Assembly (NCBI RefSeq): GCF_000243115.2
Contig: NZ_CP007035.1
Span: 310,001 to 374,000, forward strand
DNA length: 64,000 nt
From: Niabella soli DSM 19437
GTDB taxonomy: Bacteria; Bacteroidota; Bacteroidia; Chitinophagales; Chitinophagaceae
Direction of reading: 5' to 3'
In this document: in pieces, positions 18,379 to 27,225 of the stretch
Numbering within the stretch: the stretch's first letter is position 1
Layout: every line of letters starts with the position of its first letter
Notes under the pieces: generated by a model
What the model was told of the DNA's origin: nothing
Database searches by the model: none
What the model saw: the letters and a program-made list of their open reading frames with translations, nothing else
Translations under genes and position numbers: made by a program

Positions 18379-18660
18379 GTGGAGATCATTCAGGAAGACG
18401 ATGGACGAAAGGGCGCTTTTAAGGCGATAACAGATGGGATACCTGCAGGAGAGATGACTTATGTGTGGGCTGGCGACACCCGGTTTATCATCGATCATAC
18501 GGAAGTGGATGCCCGCTTTAATGGAAGAGGAGTAGGAAAACAATTGCTAATGAAAGCCGTTGCATTTGCCAGGGACAGGCAACTTAAAATATTGCCGCTC
18601 TGTCCGTTTGCAAAAGCAATGTTTGCGAAGATCAAAGAGATTGGCGATGTGCTGTCTTGA
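18379..18660 (+). CDS. Small GNAT-like N-acetyltransferase (YidJ/GCN5-related type)
   Basis: The 93-residue protein resembles the minimal GNAT family, with the acetyl-CoA loop FNGRGVGKQLL near residues 48-58 and a conserved Cys in LPLCPFAKAMF. The apparent start is GTG at 18379, 15 bp after the Fe-S gene stop, so translation is probably coupled. Its acceptor is unknown. Confidence 0.82.
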   Translation: MEIIQEDDGRKGAFKAITDGIPAGEMTYVWAGDTRFIIDHTEVDARFNGRGVGKQLLMKAVAFARDRQLKILPLCPFAKAMFAKIKEIGDVLS

Positions 18661-18793
18661 ACCGGCATGAGTTTTCGTTTATCATTTCACTTCTCCCGAT
18701 GTACTGCTTTAGGATTAATCTGACGACAGTAGTTTTTAAGAGTTGCTTTGCTGAAAATTTTAATTTGTTTATTTTGACCACCAAAAATATAAT

Positions 18794-19546
18794 ATGAGCA
18801 AACGGAAGGGGCGCCTGCGGAATGTCAATATTGTAAGGAAGTTTGTTCATTTTACAGTGGGGATGTTTACCTATCCCGGTATTGCCCTGTTCAATAAATT
18901 AAGAATACAGGGCATAGAAAATCTGAAAGACCTTCCTTCACACAACGTTTTATTTGTAAGCAATCATCAGACTTACTTCGTGGATGTGATCACTTTTTTT
19001 CACATCCTTTCCGCCCGTAAATGGGGGAAGAAGGAACGGTTGGGTCTGCCGTATTACCTGTTAAACCCTTATACCCGCGTGAACTATGTAGCAGCCGAAC
19101 AAACGATGAAAAGCAGTTGGCTGAGCCGCCTGTTTTTATTGGCGGGCGGGCTAACGGTGAAACGCACCTGGAATGAAAACAGCAGTGAAAAGCGGACCGG
19201 GCTGGATCCTTCTGATACCCGTAAAATACAACGCGCTTTAGACAGCAATTGGGTGATCACTTTTCCCCAGGGAACCACAACGCCCTATGCGCCCGCGCGG
19301 AAGGGAACTGCTTTAATCGTAAAACATCACAAGCCCATTGTTATACCTGTGATCATTAACGGGTTTTCCAGGGCATTCAATAAAACGGGGGTGGGAATGA
19401 AACGCAGGGGGAGCCTGCTAACCGTTACCTTTAAAGCACCTTTGAAAATTGACTACGAGGCATCCACCAACGACATCACGGATCAGTTGATGAATGCTAT
19501 TGAGCAAAGCAAAAAGTTTATGCCGGAAGTGTTGAAAGGTGAATAG
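18794..19546 (+). CDS. PlsC-like lysophospholipid acyltransferase
   Basis: This 250-residue membrane-associated enzyme resembles 1-acylglycerol-3-phosphate acyltransferases, which build phosphatidic acid. Block I reads SNHQTYFVD, so five residues rather than the usual four separate His and Asp. Block III reads TFPQGTTTP where FPEGTRS is usual. The region TVKRTW may correspond to the substrate-binding block. The altered blocks suggest a divergent subfamily, possibly with another acceptor such as an ornithine or glycine lipid. The gene stands alone. Confidence 0.8.
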   Translation: MSKRKGRLRNVNIVRKFVHFTVGMFTYPGIALFNKLRIQGIENLKDLPSHNVLFVSNHQTYFVDVITFFHILSARKWGKKERLGLPYYLLNPYTRVNYVAAEQTMKSSWLSRLFLLAGGLTVKRTWNENSSEKRTGLDPSDTRKIQRALDSNWVITFPQGTTTPYAPARKGTALIVKHHKPIVIPVIINGFSRAFNKTGVGMKRRGSLLTVTFKAPLKIDYEASTNDITDQLMNAIEQSKKFMPEVLKGE

Positions 19547-19940
19547 TCAATAGTCAATAGTCAATGGTGCATCAACGTCATTTCCCTAAGCGGGGATTCC
19601 CGGGAAGGTAGAATAAGGAATATTGAATTAGAAATGCAAAAGGGTGTAATTTCAATAACATTCAATGTTCGTTCCTTTTGATGCTTGTATTAACTTCCCC
19701 GCAAAACGAAAAATCAGAGACAAGAAATAAAGAGCAGGAAAAGGGAGCGTGGTCGCGGCAAATTTTCTCATCGTCCAGATAGATTATCCCGTCGCCCTGA
19801 CCGGAGCGGAAGGGAACTCCCTCGTCAAACAAAGGTCTGAAAATTTCGTTGTGAGAGCGGATCTTCGTAGAGATGTCTCCCTCCCGGTCGACATGACGAA
19901 AGTCGTTCCCCGGGATCGACGCAACGGAGCTTTCTAAATG
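19547..19940. other. Gene-free region with short repeats
   Basis: Right after the acyltransferase stop, AATAGTC is repeated three to four times (19544-19567), a word also seen at 44616-44646. The rest contains palindromic stretches such as GGGAACTCCC near 19813 and a hairpin-prone G/C block at 19850-19930 (ccctcccggtcgacatgacg). A 62-codon open frame at 19749-19937 has no coding character. No gene recognised. Confidence 0.55.
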
Positions 19941-20303
19941 CTAGCTTCTTAAAATTTTATCCATTTTTCGTCCTTTGGCTAATTCGTCCACCAGCTTATC
20001 TAAGTATCTTACTTTTTGCGTCAATGGATCTTCGATTGCTTCGACCCGGTAGCCGCAGATAACGCCGGTGATCAAATGCGCATTGGGGTTCAGTGTCGCT
20101 TTCTCGAAAAAGGTTTCAAAAGACGCCTTTTCGTCAATCAGTTCCTGCAATTTCTTTTCATCAAAACCCGTCAGCCATTCTATAACCTGGTGCAGCTCTT
20201 GTTTGGTCCGGGCCTTTCCTTCCACCTTTTTTACATAATGGGGATATACTGATGCGAAGCTCATCTTAGCGATTCGTTCATTGTGCTCATTAGTTATTTT
20301 CAT
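19941..20303 (-). CDS. DUF2200 family protein
   Basis: The 120-residue product matches DUF2200, a small cytosolic family of unknown function found across bacteria. Family landmarks are ERIAKMSFASVYPHYV, TKQELHQVIEWLTGFDE and the C-terminal KVRYLDKLVDELAKGR. The start at 20303 (MKITNEHN) is chosen over one at 20369, because the family begins just before NERIAKM. It has no clear operon partner; decayed genes lie upstream. Confidence 0.85.
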   Translation of the reverse strand: MKITNEHNERIAKMSFASVYPHYVKKVEGKARTKQELHQVIEWLTGFDEKKLQELIDEKASFETFFEKATLNPNAHLITGVICGYRVEAIEDPLTQKVRYLDKLVDELAKGRKMDKILRS

Positions 20304-20446
20304 GCGTTTATTTTTTAGCATTGCCAACCGATTGTTGTCAGCCTGTAAAGATGTGATCCATTGCCACAAATTTAGTGAATTGAAGGGTGTCTTTGTACCC
20401 TACAATGTTTTGTATAAGTAGGGCTAAGCCTGCAATACTAATGTTT

Positions 20447-20701
20447 TCAGAAATCGATATCCTGAAGTGTCCGTTTGGGGAGGTTTTTAAAAACCTTATG
20501 CGGAAGTTTGGTTTGAGGGTTGATAATAGACCAGATGGTCAAAAAAACAATCCAAAAATCGACCTTGTTGTGCATGTTATATACCTGTTGCAGGGAGCCC
20601 TTAATAATCAAGGCAAATCCGGCAAAGAGCAGCAGGAGCATTACTACTATTATGGCTGCGATAGTAAGAAGGGGGCTTGGGCGGTATCCATACAACAGCA
20701 A
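20447..20701 (-). CDS. Possible small membrane protein
   Basis: An 84-codon frame starting at a TTG contains two hydrophobic segments, one long (LLTIAAIIVVMLLLLFAGF) and one around VDFWIVFLTIWSI. It overlaps the end of the decayed membrane protein gene in another frame. It may be a real small gene, with a possible internal ATG before LLLLFAGF, or a chance frame in degraded DNA. Not recognised. Confidence 0.25.
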   Translation of the reverse strand: MLLYGYRPSPLLTIAAIIVVMLLLLFAGFALIIKGSLQQVYNMHNKVDFWIVFLTIWSIINPQTKLPHKVFKNLPKRTLQDIDF

Positions 20702-21294
20702 TTAAATGAATTATGATCACAATAAAATTAATAACCGAGAAAAAAAGCTCTAAGAAACGAAGTGCTGGTAGCTGCAGCCAGCAACTCTGTAATGCCGTTG
20801 TATAGGAACAAGATCAGCCAGCCCGAACAAATGAGCACGAGAGCATCTTTGTGCACGCCAAGGGTTAGATAAGGGATTCGGTAGCAAAGCAGGTAAAAAC
20901 AACACACAGAAAGGAGTGTGTCTCATATGATAAGGAAAACGGTGAACTCATCATCAGCATATCCCTGCAGATTCCAAGCAAATAACCATAATCCGGTCAG
21001 CAAGAAAAGGATGAGATACAATAACCGCGTAAACCGCTTATTGGGCGACCGGCGGACAGGCTGCTAGATGATGAGCAGTAAGTAAAGAAAAGCATAAATA
21101 GTATACCACGCAGCATTAAAACCACTGGGACTCACCGACAGAAAACTAACCAACTCTGCAATAAAGTTGGTCGATAAAATAATGATGAACGGGTGAAACA
21201 AGGAACGGGTCTTCCGCCATCGACTCCATCCAGCAAGGGCGGGGATCAAACTGGAAAACCCGCTGAAAACCGTTATTGCATACCAAATGTTCAA
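20601..21294 (-). pseudogene. Decayed multi-pass membrane protein gene
   Basis: Reading the minus strand from the ATG at 21292-21294 gives a hydrophobic protein (MNIWYAITVFSGFSSLIPA, later NKRFTRLLYLILFLLTGLWL). It is interrupted by an in-frame TAG at 21064-21066 and a TGA at 20923-20925. The frame then shifts at a run of seven A (20740-20746 on the plus strand), after which FSVINFIVIIHLIAVVWIP continues to a stop at 20601-20603. The pieces together suggest about six or seven membrane segments. The multiple lesions make it a pseudogene. Its family is not named here. Confidence 0.75.
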
Positions 21295-21334
21295 ACCAAT
21301 TTGTTTCTTGATCCCTGGTTTATTTTAATTGCAG

Positions 21335-21732
21335 TTACGGCTGGTTTAGAGGGCTGGGCTGCGGAGAGGTCGGTGAACAGCGGATCGATTGCTCTTCGAT
21401 ATCACCATCATCCTCGGGCAATCCGGAACCAGCAGCGGCCGAAGGTAAAATATCGTTGTTGCCGGCATCGGAACATACAAATACCGCATGCACGTAAAGT
21501 TCAATATCCATGCTATAGTAAATCCGCAGCGCCGCACAGCCAGGCTTTGCAAGCAGGTTTTCAATGGCGGCCCCTATCGAAGGTTTCGCTTAATGACAAT
21601 AGGTTTTTGTTTCGAAAGGCAGGCGCCAGAATTAACTCTTTGTCCTGACAGTAACGCAGCGTCATCTCCGCCGCAGTGGCTAGAGGGATGTTGTATATAT
21701 AGTGATCGTTTTCGATTACTATCTTTGGTATT
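21335..21732 (-). pseudogene. Frameshifted hypothetical gene upstream of the decayed membrane gene
   Basis: One minus-strand frame (IVIENDHYIYNIPLATAAE and LRYCQDKELILAPAFRNK) stops at TGA near 21566. The downstream frame (AIENLLAKPGCAALRIYYSM, then ELYVHAVFVCSDAGNNDILP) is offset by one base around 21577 and ends at 21335-21337. No ATG is present at the 5' end, where a stop lies eight codons upstream. It looks like a small cytosolic protein of about 125 residues that paired with the membrane protein downstream. Both have decayed. Confidence 0.7.
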
Positions 21733-21817
21733 AGTTAGCCTTTTGCCACCGAATGCCGTACATCTGAATTTATATGAATACTCCCTCCGGAAACCGGCTT
21801 AGCCTGAATTTTAGCTA

Positions 21818-23791
21818 CTAATTGGTTAAAAGATCGAAGGTTTTTTCAGTGAGAAATGTTTTTCTAACATCCCCGGCCAGAACTACTTTTATTCTTGAGT
21901 TTAGTTTTTCGAAAGGATAGGTGATTTGTAATATCTCAACTATTTGTGAATTACTGGTTCGTATGAATTTTGCCCTGGACAAATCAACAGGTTGAGAAAT
22001 CTCTCCGACCAGAAAAGTATTGGTTGCCTGGAGTCCCAGTCTTATAAAACGAACCGAAGTTATTTTTCGATATTGCGTGTTATTCACATTGTTTGTTGAT
22101 AGGAGGCTGGAATTCGACAGAATACTTTTCGATGTAACAAACTTTTCGGGGATTCCTTTTAAATCTGCAGCAGTGTTTGGCATCCCTTTTAGCTTGTTGT
22201 CCGTGATTTTTAGCTGCACTTCGGACGAGTAGCTTCTTTCATCGTTATAATGCCTCACTTTAATTGGTGTGCGGCCTTCAATGACATTATTTTGAATAGC
22301 AATATTGCCGCCCCCATAAAAATTCATGGTGGAGTCTGACGCGCCGGAAAATCTTGATTGATTTATAGCGATATTACTTCTGCCTGCTGCATATATATAT
22401 TGATTTCCTCCTGTAAATTCGCAGTTGTCGAATTTTAGTTGTTGGGATTTCATATAGCCCGCGCTGATGATCGCTGAAGCTTTATTATACAGTGGCTGCG
22501 AAGTAGATGATGCCCACACACTGGTTCGGTTTTGACCAAATTTAGAATTATTAATAGTAATCAAACCACCCCCGGAGGATGCCGAGGCTATATACAGTCC
22601 ACAGAATTTATTGCTTTGAAACGAACAATTGGTAATGGTTACATTCACTTTGTTCTTTACTTCAGTTCTGGTGAACAATCTAAGCCCGACAAAATTGTTT
22701 ATACCTTTGACCCCTTTTGCGTAAAGATTCGTGTTCTCAGCTGAAATAGCAGCCCCGAGACTTTTGTTGTTTTCTCCTGTATAACAATTTTCAAACACTC
22801 CACCATCTATTGTACAGTTTAGAATGCGGTCAGGATCTCCTTCCATAACAATGCCTCCTTTTGCTGCGTACTGGCCAAACTTAGATTGTTCCGAACTTAC
22901 TTTACAGTTAACAAATGAGTATCTTCTTTTGGGAAGAAAAGTAGCGTTTGTGTTCGCAAAATTATCTATAGCAAACCCCGCGTATCCTAATGATGCAGCA
23001 TTTGCAAAACAATTTGTGAAACGTACCAGGTCACAAGAGCTGGCATAAAATACACCAGTGGATCCACAGAAACGGCCAATTACAGCATTGACAGATATAT
23101 TTGTGCTGCGTGTTATTAACAGGGCATGGCCTCCTTTGTTGATGAGCCATGCCGTTTTTTGATCAGGAAGAGAAAATTTTGAAGCGGCATCGGCGTCACC
23201 CCAGTTTTCGCCCTTACTTTCAATACAAAGGTTTTCAATAGTGAGTTTATTACACTCATCAATACTAAGCGTTGAAAAAAAAGTGGTTTTTGAAGTTCCC
23301 GTCAATTGGCCTTTGACAAACAACCTGCTTGTTGCTCCATCACCTTTTATGATCAGGTTATTTTTATTTTTAATGATAACCGGTCCATCGATCAGATAGT
23401 TTCCTTTAGGAAAATACACTGTTTGCCCGGGTTGCAGATTGTTGAAAATTTTATTCAGTACTTTCTGGTTATCCGTATTGCCATCTCCCTTTGCGCCAAG
23501 CAGCGCAACGTTTATCACAGCCTGTGAAATCGGATTGACTTCTGGACTATTTAAAGGAGCGGGGATCTCCATTGCACATCCTGGATATCCGGTTCCGCTG
23601 CAGATGAAAGAATGAAAATGACCTGTCATGCTATTCTCCGGTTTCGGAGTATCCCTATTATGCGCAAAGGCTTCAAAAGTGCCGGCGCTTAAAAGATGAA
23701 CAAAGGCCGAAACAATAAAAAATCTCTGGCAGGCAGTTGATATTACCGACCAGGTAGAGAGTTTATTTCTGATTTTGACGACTATTTGCAT
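21818..23791 (-). CDS. Secreted right-handed beta-helix protein (pectate-lyase-superfamily-like)
   Basis: From the ATG at 23791 the product is 657 residues; an upstream start at 23899 would lie deep in the previous gene. A hydrophobic signal segment follows (FFIVSAFVHLLSAG). Residues about 105-150 have the pectate lyase 3 entry motif (VALLGAKGDGNTDNQKVLN), followed by many short beta-helix coils rich in Asn (ITNCSF, LKFDNCEF). It is the last gene of the polysaccharide operon and overlaps the preceding glycosyltransferase gene by 29 bp. It may cleave, modify or bind the polysaccharide made by this locus; the catalytic residues cannot be assigned. Confidence 0.8.
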   Translation of the reverse strand: MQIVVKIRNKLSTWSVISTACQRFFIVSAFVHLLSAGTFEAFAHNRDTPKPENSMTGHFHSFICSGTGYPGCAMEIPAPLNSPEVNPISQAVINVALLGAKGDGNTDNQKVLNKIFNNLQPGQTVYFPKGNYLIDGPVIIKNKNNLIIKGDGATSRLFVKGQLTGTSKTTFFSTLSIDECNKLTIENLCIESKGENWGDADAASKFSLPDQKTAWLINKGGHALLITRSTNISVNAVIGRFCGSTGVFYASSCDLVRFTNCFANAASLGYAGFAIDNFANTNATFLPKRRYSFVNCKVSSEQSKFGQYAAKGGIVMEGDPDRILNCTIDGGVFENCYTGENNKSLGAAISAENTNLYAKGVKGINNFVGLRLFTRTEVKNKVNVTITNCSFQSNKFCGLYIASASSGGGLITINNSKFGQNRTSVWASSTSQPLYNKASAIISAGYMKSQQLKFDNCEFTGGNQYIYAAGRSNIAINQSRFSGASDSTMNFYGGGNIAIQNNVIEGRTPIKVRHYNDERSYSSEVQLKITDNKLKGMPNTAADLKGIPEKFVTSKSILSNSSLLSTNNVNNTQYRKITSVRFIRLGLQATNTFLVGEISQPVDLSRAKFIRTSNSQIVEILQITYPFEKLNSRIKVVLAGDVRKTFLTEKTFDLLTN

Positions 23792-24887
23792 AATATATTT
23801 TATTAAACAGATCGATGTATTGCTGGATGATATGCTCCCACGAATATTTGTTACTGATGATATCAAGGTTTGACCTGCTGAATGAAGCAAAACTTTCATT
23901 CCTGAGACGCTCCACCTCGTTAATAATGGTGGTTACCTGATCGCTATCACTAAAATATAACGCATTGGCCTCCAACACCCCTCTATTGAAGTCATTGTTG
24001 TGCGCGGCAATAAAGGAACCTGCAGCCATGGCTTCGAGCAGGGAAGGGTTGGTTCCCCCCACTGAATGACCATGAAAATATGCCAGCGCGTTCTTTCTAA
24101 GAGCGTCGAGCACCTCTTTTTTATAGATCCCTCCAACGAAATGCACCATTTTCTCATTCCCAATTTTCTGATTAAGATACTTAAAGTGTTTCGTCTGCAT
24201 TCCTCCTACACAAATAAGGGGCCATTTTTTATCCGACCTGAGGTAGCCGTCAATAATCATTTCAACATTATTTTCGGGTTCGAGCCGTGCGATGAGCAAA
24301 AAATAGCCGGCTGGCTGGAGCGAATACTGGTTGATCAGTGAGTCGTCTACCTTTTCCGGTATTTCAGCACCATAAGGAATCATATGCGAGTTGGCCTGAT
24401 ACTGTTCAAACAGGTATTTCTGAATACCAGTGTTATCTGCTATCAGGTTGTGTGAGGTTTTTACCGCCAGTTTTTCAAAATACTTAGTAAGCCAACGGGT
24501 CATTGGGCCCCATTTTGCGCGCTTCCATTCCAAGCCGTCCATATTAGTGACTATAGCCGAACTGCCAAAATTCAGAAAGAGATGACTAATGCTGTTAGTG
24601 CCGTAACCGGCTTCATAAATGATATCAAACTTCTTCCGAATAGCGTCTTTAAGACAGAGATAATCGTAAATAAAGTTAGCGCTTGCTCCGATTTGTTTTT
24701 CAGGGCTCCATTTGCGAACAATTTTTACACCTTCGAAAAAGTGCTCTCGAAACGAATGGAATTCGGGATTATATACCGTTACCTCGAATCCTTTTTGCTG
24801 GAGGCCTGTTGCCAGGTATTCAGCGAATTGTTCAAAACCTCCGTATTGATTAGGGATCCCTCGGGTTCCTATAATTGCTATTCTCAT
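23763..24887 (-). CDS. Glycosyltransferase, DUF1972/GT4 type
   Basis: This 374-residue GT-B enzyme begins MRIAIIGTRGIPNQYGGFEQF, the hallmark of the DUF1972 N-terminal domain found in rhamnosyl- and other sugar transferases. The C-terminal half has the group 4 nucleotide-sugar site: LLIARLEPENN, then GGTNPSLLEAMAAG with the conserved Glu. It adds one sugar to a lipid-linked repeat unit at the cytoplasmic face of the inner membrane. Its start overlaps the preceding glycosyltransferase stop by 4 bp. Donor and acceptor are unknown. Confidence 0.88.
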   Translation of the reverse strand: MRIAIIGTRGIPNQYGGFEQFAEYLATGLQQKGFEVTVYNPEFHSFREHFFEGVKIVRKWSPEKQIGASANFIYDYLCLKDAIRKKFDIIYEAGYGTNSISHLFLNFGSSAIVTNMDGLEWKRAKWGPMTRWLTKYFEKLAVKTSHNLIADNTGIQKYLFEQYQANSHMIPYGAEIPEKVDDSLINQYSLQPAGYFLLIARLEPENNVEMIIDGYLRSDKKWPLICVGGMQTKHFKYLNQKIGNEKMVHFVGGIYKKEVLDALRKNALAYFHGHSVGGTNPSLLEAMAAGSFIAAHNNDFNRGVLEANALYFSDSDQVTTIINEVERLRNESFASFSRSNLDIISNKYSWEHIIQQYIDLFNKIYYANSRQNQK

Positions 24888-25987
24888 TTAATAATTTGTT
24901 TGTAGGCCGCAAGTGTTGTCAATGCAGTTTTTTCCCAGGTAAAATGAGTCCGGATGTGGGACTGTAAACTTGAGGAGCGTGGAGCACTATATGCCATATC
25001 GATGGCGTTTCTCACGGAAGCAATATTCCCGGGTTTGCAATAAAAGGCATGATCACCAAAATAGTCGTATGTGTCCCCGTTGGGGGTAATAACCAGATTG
25101 GCTCCCATAATTCCAGCTTCGAGCGAAGAAAGACCTGGTGTTTCCATCCAGCTCACCAAAGCGTGCACCCGGGCCAATTTGTAAAATTGAGGTAATTTAT
25201 CGTGCTCCAGATGGTTGATGAACGTTACATTGCTGCCAGCAGCATTCTTTACGGCCTCGTAGTAGCCCAGGGCATTTTTCCCAGGTTTGCCCACAAGTAC
25301 AAGGTGATACGGGGAATTTCGGACCGCCTCTACCAGATCTGCCTGGCATTTTCTTCCTTCGATCCTAGCTACACAAAGTATGCAGCCTTCATATTTTTTG
25401 TATTGCTCTTCCACCACAGTCTTTTCAGGATCAAATAGTGACGTGTCAACAGCATTGGGGATCACTTCGAATTTTGGATCCTTAAGTTTAAAATCACGAA
25501 TGACGCGTTCCATTTCCGATAGAGAATTAGGGAGGAAAACGTCCGTGTTGTCAACAATTTTCTTCAGTGTGCTGTAATAGCCGGTAACCAAAATTTTCAG
25601 ACTACCAACATGAAACTCTCCACCCAGAAGTGCCCGCGCTGCAATTTTACAGTACTCGATTTGAAAAGGAGATAACAACCTGAATAGGAACCGGGCTTTA
25701 CTTTTCCTACCCTTACGCTCAAAATCAGTATAGAGGCCATAGATAGTTGAAAGGGCTACCGGCTTATTTTGTTTTTTAGCGTTCATTATTTGCATCAATG
25801 ACTCCTGCCCCCGCATCAGGTTAAATACATGTACCATATCATAACCTGTCAGGTCGGGTTGCAGTTCAGTGGATACGTCGATTTTTACATCAAGGCGTTC
25901 AAGGTATTCCTTGGTTTTAAGTAACTGTATTGTATCACCGCCGGGTGCATCAAATAAAGTTTTTCGGGATTGAAACAGAACTTTCAT
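24884..25987 (-). CDS. Glycosyltransferase family 4 protein
   Basis: This 367-residue GT-B protein starts MKVLFQSRKTLFDAPGGDT. The Gly-Gly loop that usually follows the first strand is recognisable (APGGD). The C-terminal domain has GCILCVARIEGRKCQADLVEA and the EX7E-like block (SWMETPGLSSLEAGIMG). It probably transfers a sugar during repeat-unit assembly. It overlaps both neighbours by 4 bp, which implies translational coupling. Substrates are unknown. Confidence 0.87.
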   Translation of the reverse strand: MKVLFQSRKTLFDAPGGDTIQLLKTKEYLERLDVKIDVSTELQPDLTGYDMVHVFNLMRGQESLMQIMNAKKQNKPVALSTIYGLYTDFERKGRKSKARFLFRLLSPFQIEYCKIAARALLGGEFHVGSLKILVTGYYSTLKKIVDNTDVFLPNSLSEMERVIRDFKLKDPKFEVIPNAVDTSLFDPEKTVVEEQYKKYEGCILCVARIEGRKCQADLVEAVRNSPYHLVLVGKPGKNALGYYEAVKNAAGSNVTFINHLEHDKLPQFYKLARVHALVSWMETPGLSSLEAGIMGANLVITPNGDTYDYFGDHAFYCKPGNIASVRNAIDMAYSAPRSSSLQSHIRTHFTWEKTALTTLAAYKQIIK

Positions 25988-27216
25988 AAATATGTTGTTT
26001 GAGAAGTCTTTTGAGTAGGAGCTCCTCCTTGTTTAATCAGTAGAAGAATAAAAACCAGTGCTGTGGCAGACAGACCATTGAACAGTGTGTGCCCCGCAAA
26101 CATCGAGTGGGCGAAGAGGGTCACCGTACACCAGCCCAATATTCGACTTTTTTTAAAGGATTTGCGTATACAGTAGATCATAAATGTAAAATACAGACAT
26201 ACGCCAATGATACCATAGATAAAAAAAGTATCAAATATGTCCATCTCAAGCATTTTATAGTTGAGTGTATACTGCGTAGGCAATTCATAGGAAAGAAAAG
26301 AGCCTGCGCCAAATAATATCCGGAGCGGCAGAAAGGGTGATTGCTTAAAAGCAGTGAACGCCGTATCCAGATAGGATTCACGTCCACTCATTAAAAAGCC
26401 CAGCCAGGAAGTCTTGTTCTCAAACCGGAATATGAGCAGTTCAAATGCAATGTTTAGCGAAGCAAGGATTTTGTCGGCATAAATAAAGATCAGGACAAGG
26501 AAAGCAATGATTAAAAAGGAACGGTACAATGAAGGGATGCTCCATAGCATAAAAATAAAATTTAGTACCAGAAATATTACAGATGCTTTTGTAGCAATGA
26601 GCATCAGACAGACCAGGGTCAGACTATACAGGGCTTTTGGACCAATTCCTTTGAGATAACGTTGCTTAAAACCAAAACGAAGAATAAAAGATAACGCCCC
26701 CAGCAACAATCCCAGTCCGTTCCCCGATGAGAATAGTCCCTGCGACCTGAAGAATGAGTTTGAGATGCCTAGCCTGATCGCCAAAACATCTCCTATGATA
26801 AACGTGAAGCACAAAATGGCTGTGAATTTATACATCAGGCGAACCAATGCTTTTTCGTCAAAATGTTCTTTTTGGATGATCTTTTCAAGCGCGAAGTATA
26901 TAAAGGCTGCGTAGATAAATTTGTAGGAAAATACCAATCCGATTGCGAGTCCCTGAAAGCTCTGATGGGCAACGAAAGCGACGGCCTCAATCAATAACAT
27001 GTAAAGGCACATAATCGCTAATATCCGGTATCGTTGTTTTGACTGAATGATTAATAGCGATAGGCCAATAAGGAGAAAACGGATTATCTGAGACGGCGTA
27101 CCAAGGCCTCCGGCAGAGAGGGTATCTCCCCTCACCAATAATCCCGTCATGCTATCGAATAGTGGAACCAGCAGCAGGATAAAAATAAATGTTCTGTTGA
27201 GTGAGTGATTTTCCAT
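25984..27216 (-). CDS. wzy: Probable O-antigen/capsule polymerase (Wzy-like)
   Basis: This 410-residue integral membrane protein has about 10-12 hydrophobic segments and a large periplasmic stretch between residues about 275 and 325. That topology and its place among glycosyltransferases and a Wzx-like flippase point to Wzy, which joins lipid-linked repeat units in the periplasm. Wzy proteins share little sequence, so the call rests on topology and context; an O-antigen ligase-like role is the alternative. It overlaps the next gene by 4 bp. Confidence 0.7.
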   Translation of the reverse strand: MENHSLNRTFIFILLLVPLFDSMTGLLVRGDTLSAGGLGTPSQIIRFLLIGLSLLIIQSKQRYRILAIMCLYMLLIEAVAFVAHQSFQGLAIGLVFSYKFIYAAFIYFALEKIIQKEHFDEKALVRLMYKFTAILCFTFIIGDVLAIRLGISNSFFRSQGLFSSGNGLGLLLGALSFILRFGFKQRYLKGIGPKALYSLTLVCLMLIATKASVIFLVLNFIFMLWSIPSLYRSFLIIAFLVLIFIYADKILASLNIAFELLIFRFENKTSWLGFLMSGRESYLDTAFTAFKQSPFLPLRILFGAGSFLSYELPTQYTLNYKMLEMDIFDTFFIYGIIGVCLYFTFMIYCIRKSFKKSRILGWCTVTLFAHSMFAGHTLFNGLSATALVFILLLIKQGGAPTQKTSQTTYL

Positions 27217-27225
27217 AACAATTTT

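Noticed and set aside
19749-19937. 62-codon plus-strand frame
   Set aside because: It lies in hairpin-prone repeat DNA, and the translated sequence has no recognisable family or coding bias.
20601-21294. Stop-codon readthrough or recoding of TAG and TGA in the membrane protein gene
   Set aside because: An additional frameshift and a broken neighbouring gene make decay far more likely than programmed recoding.
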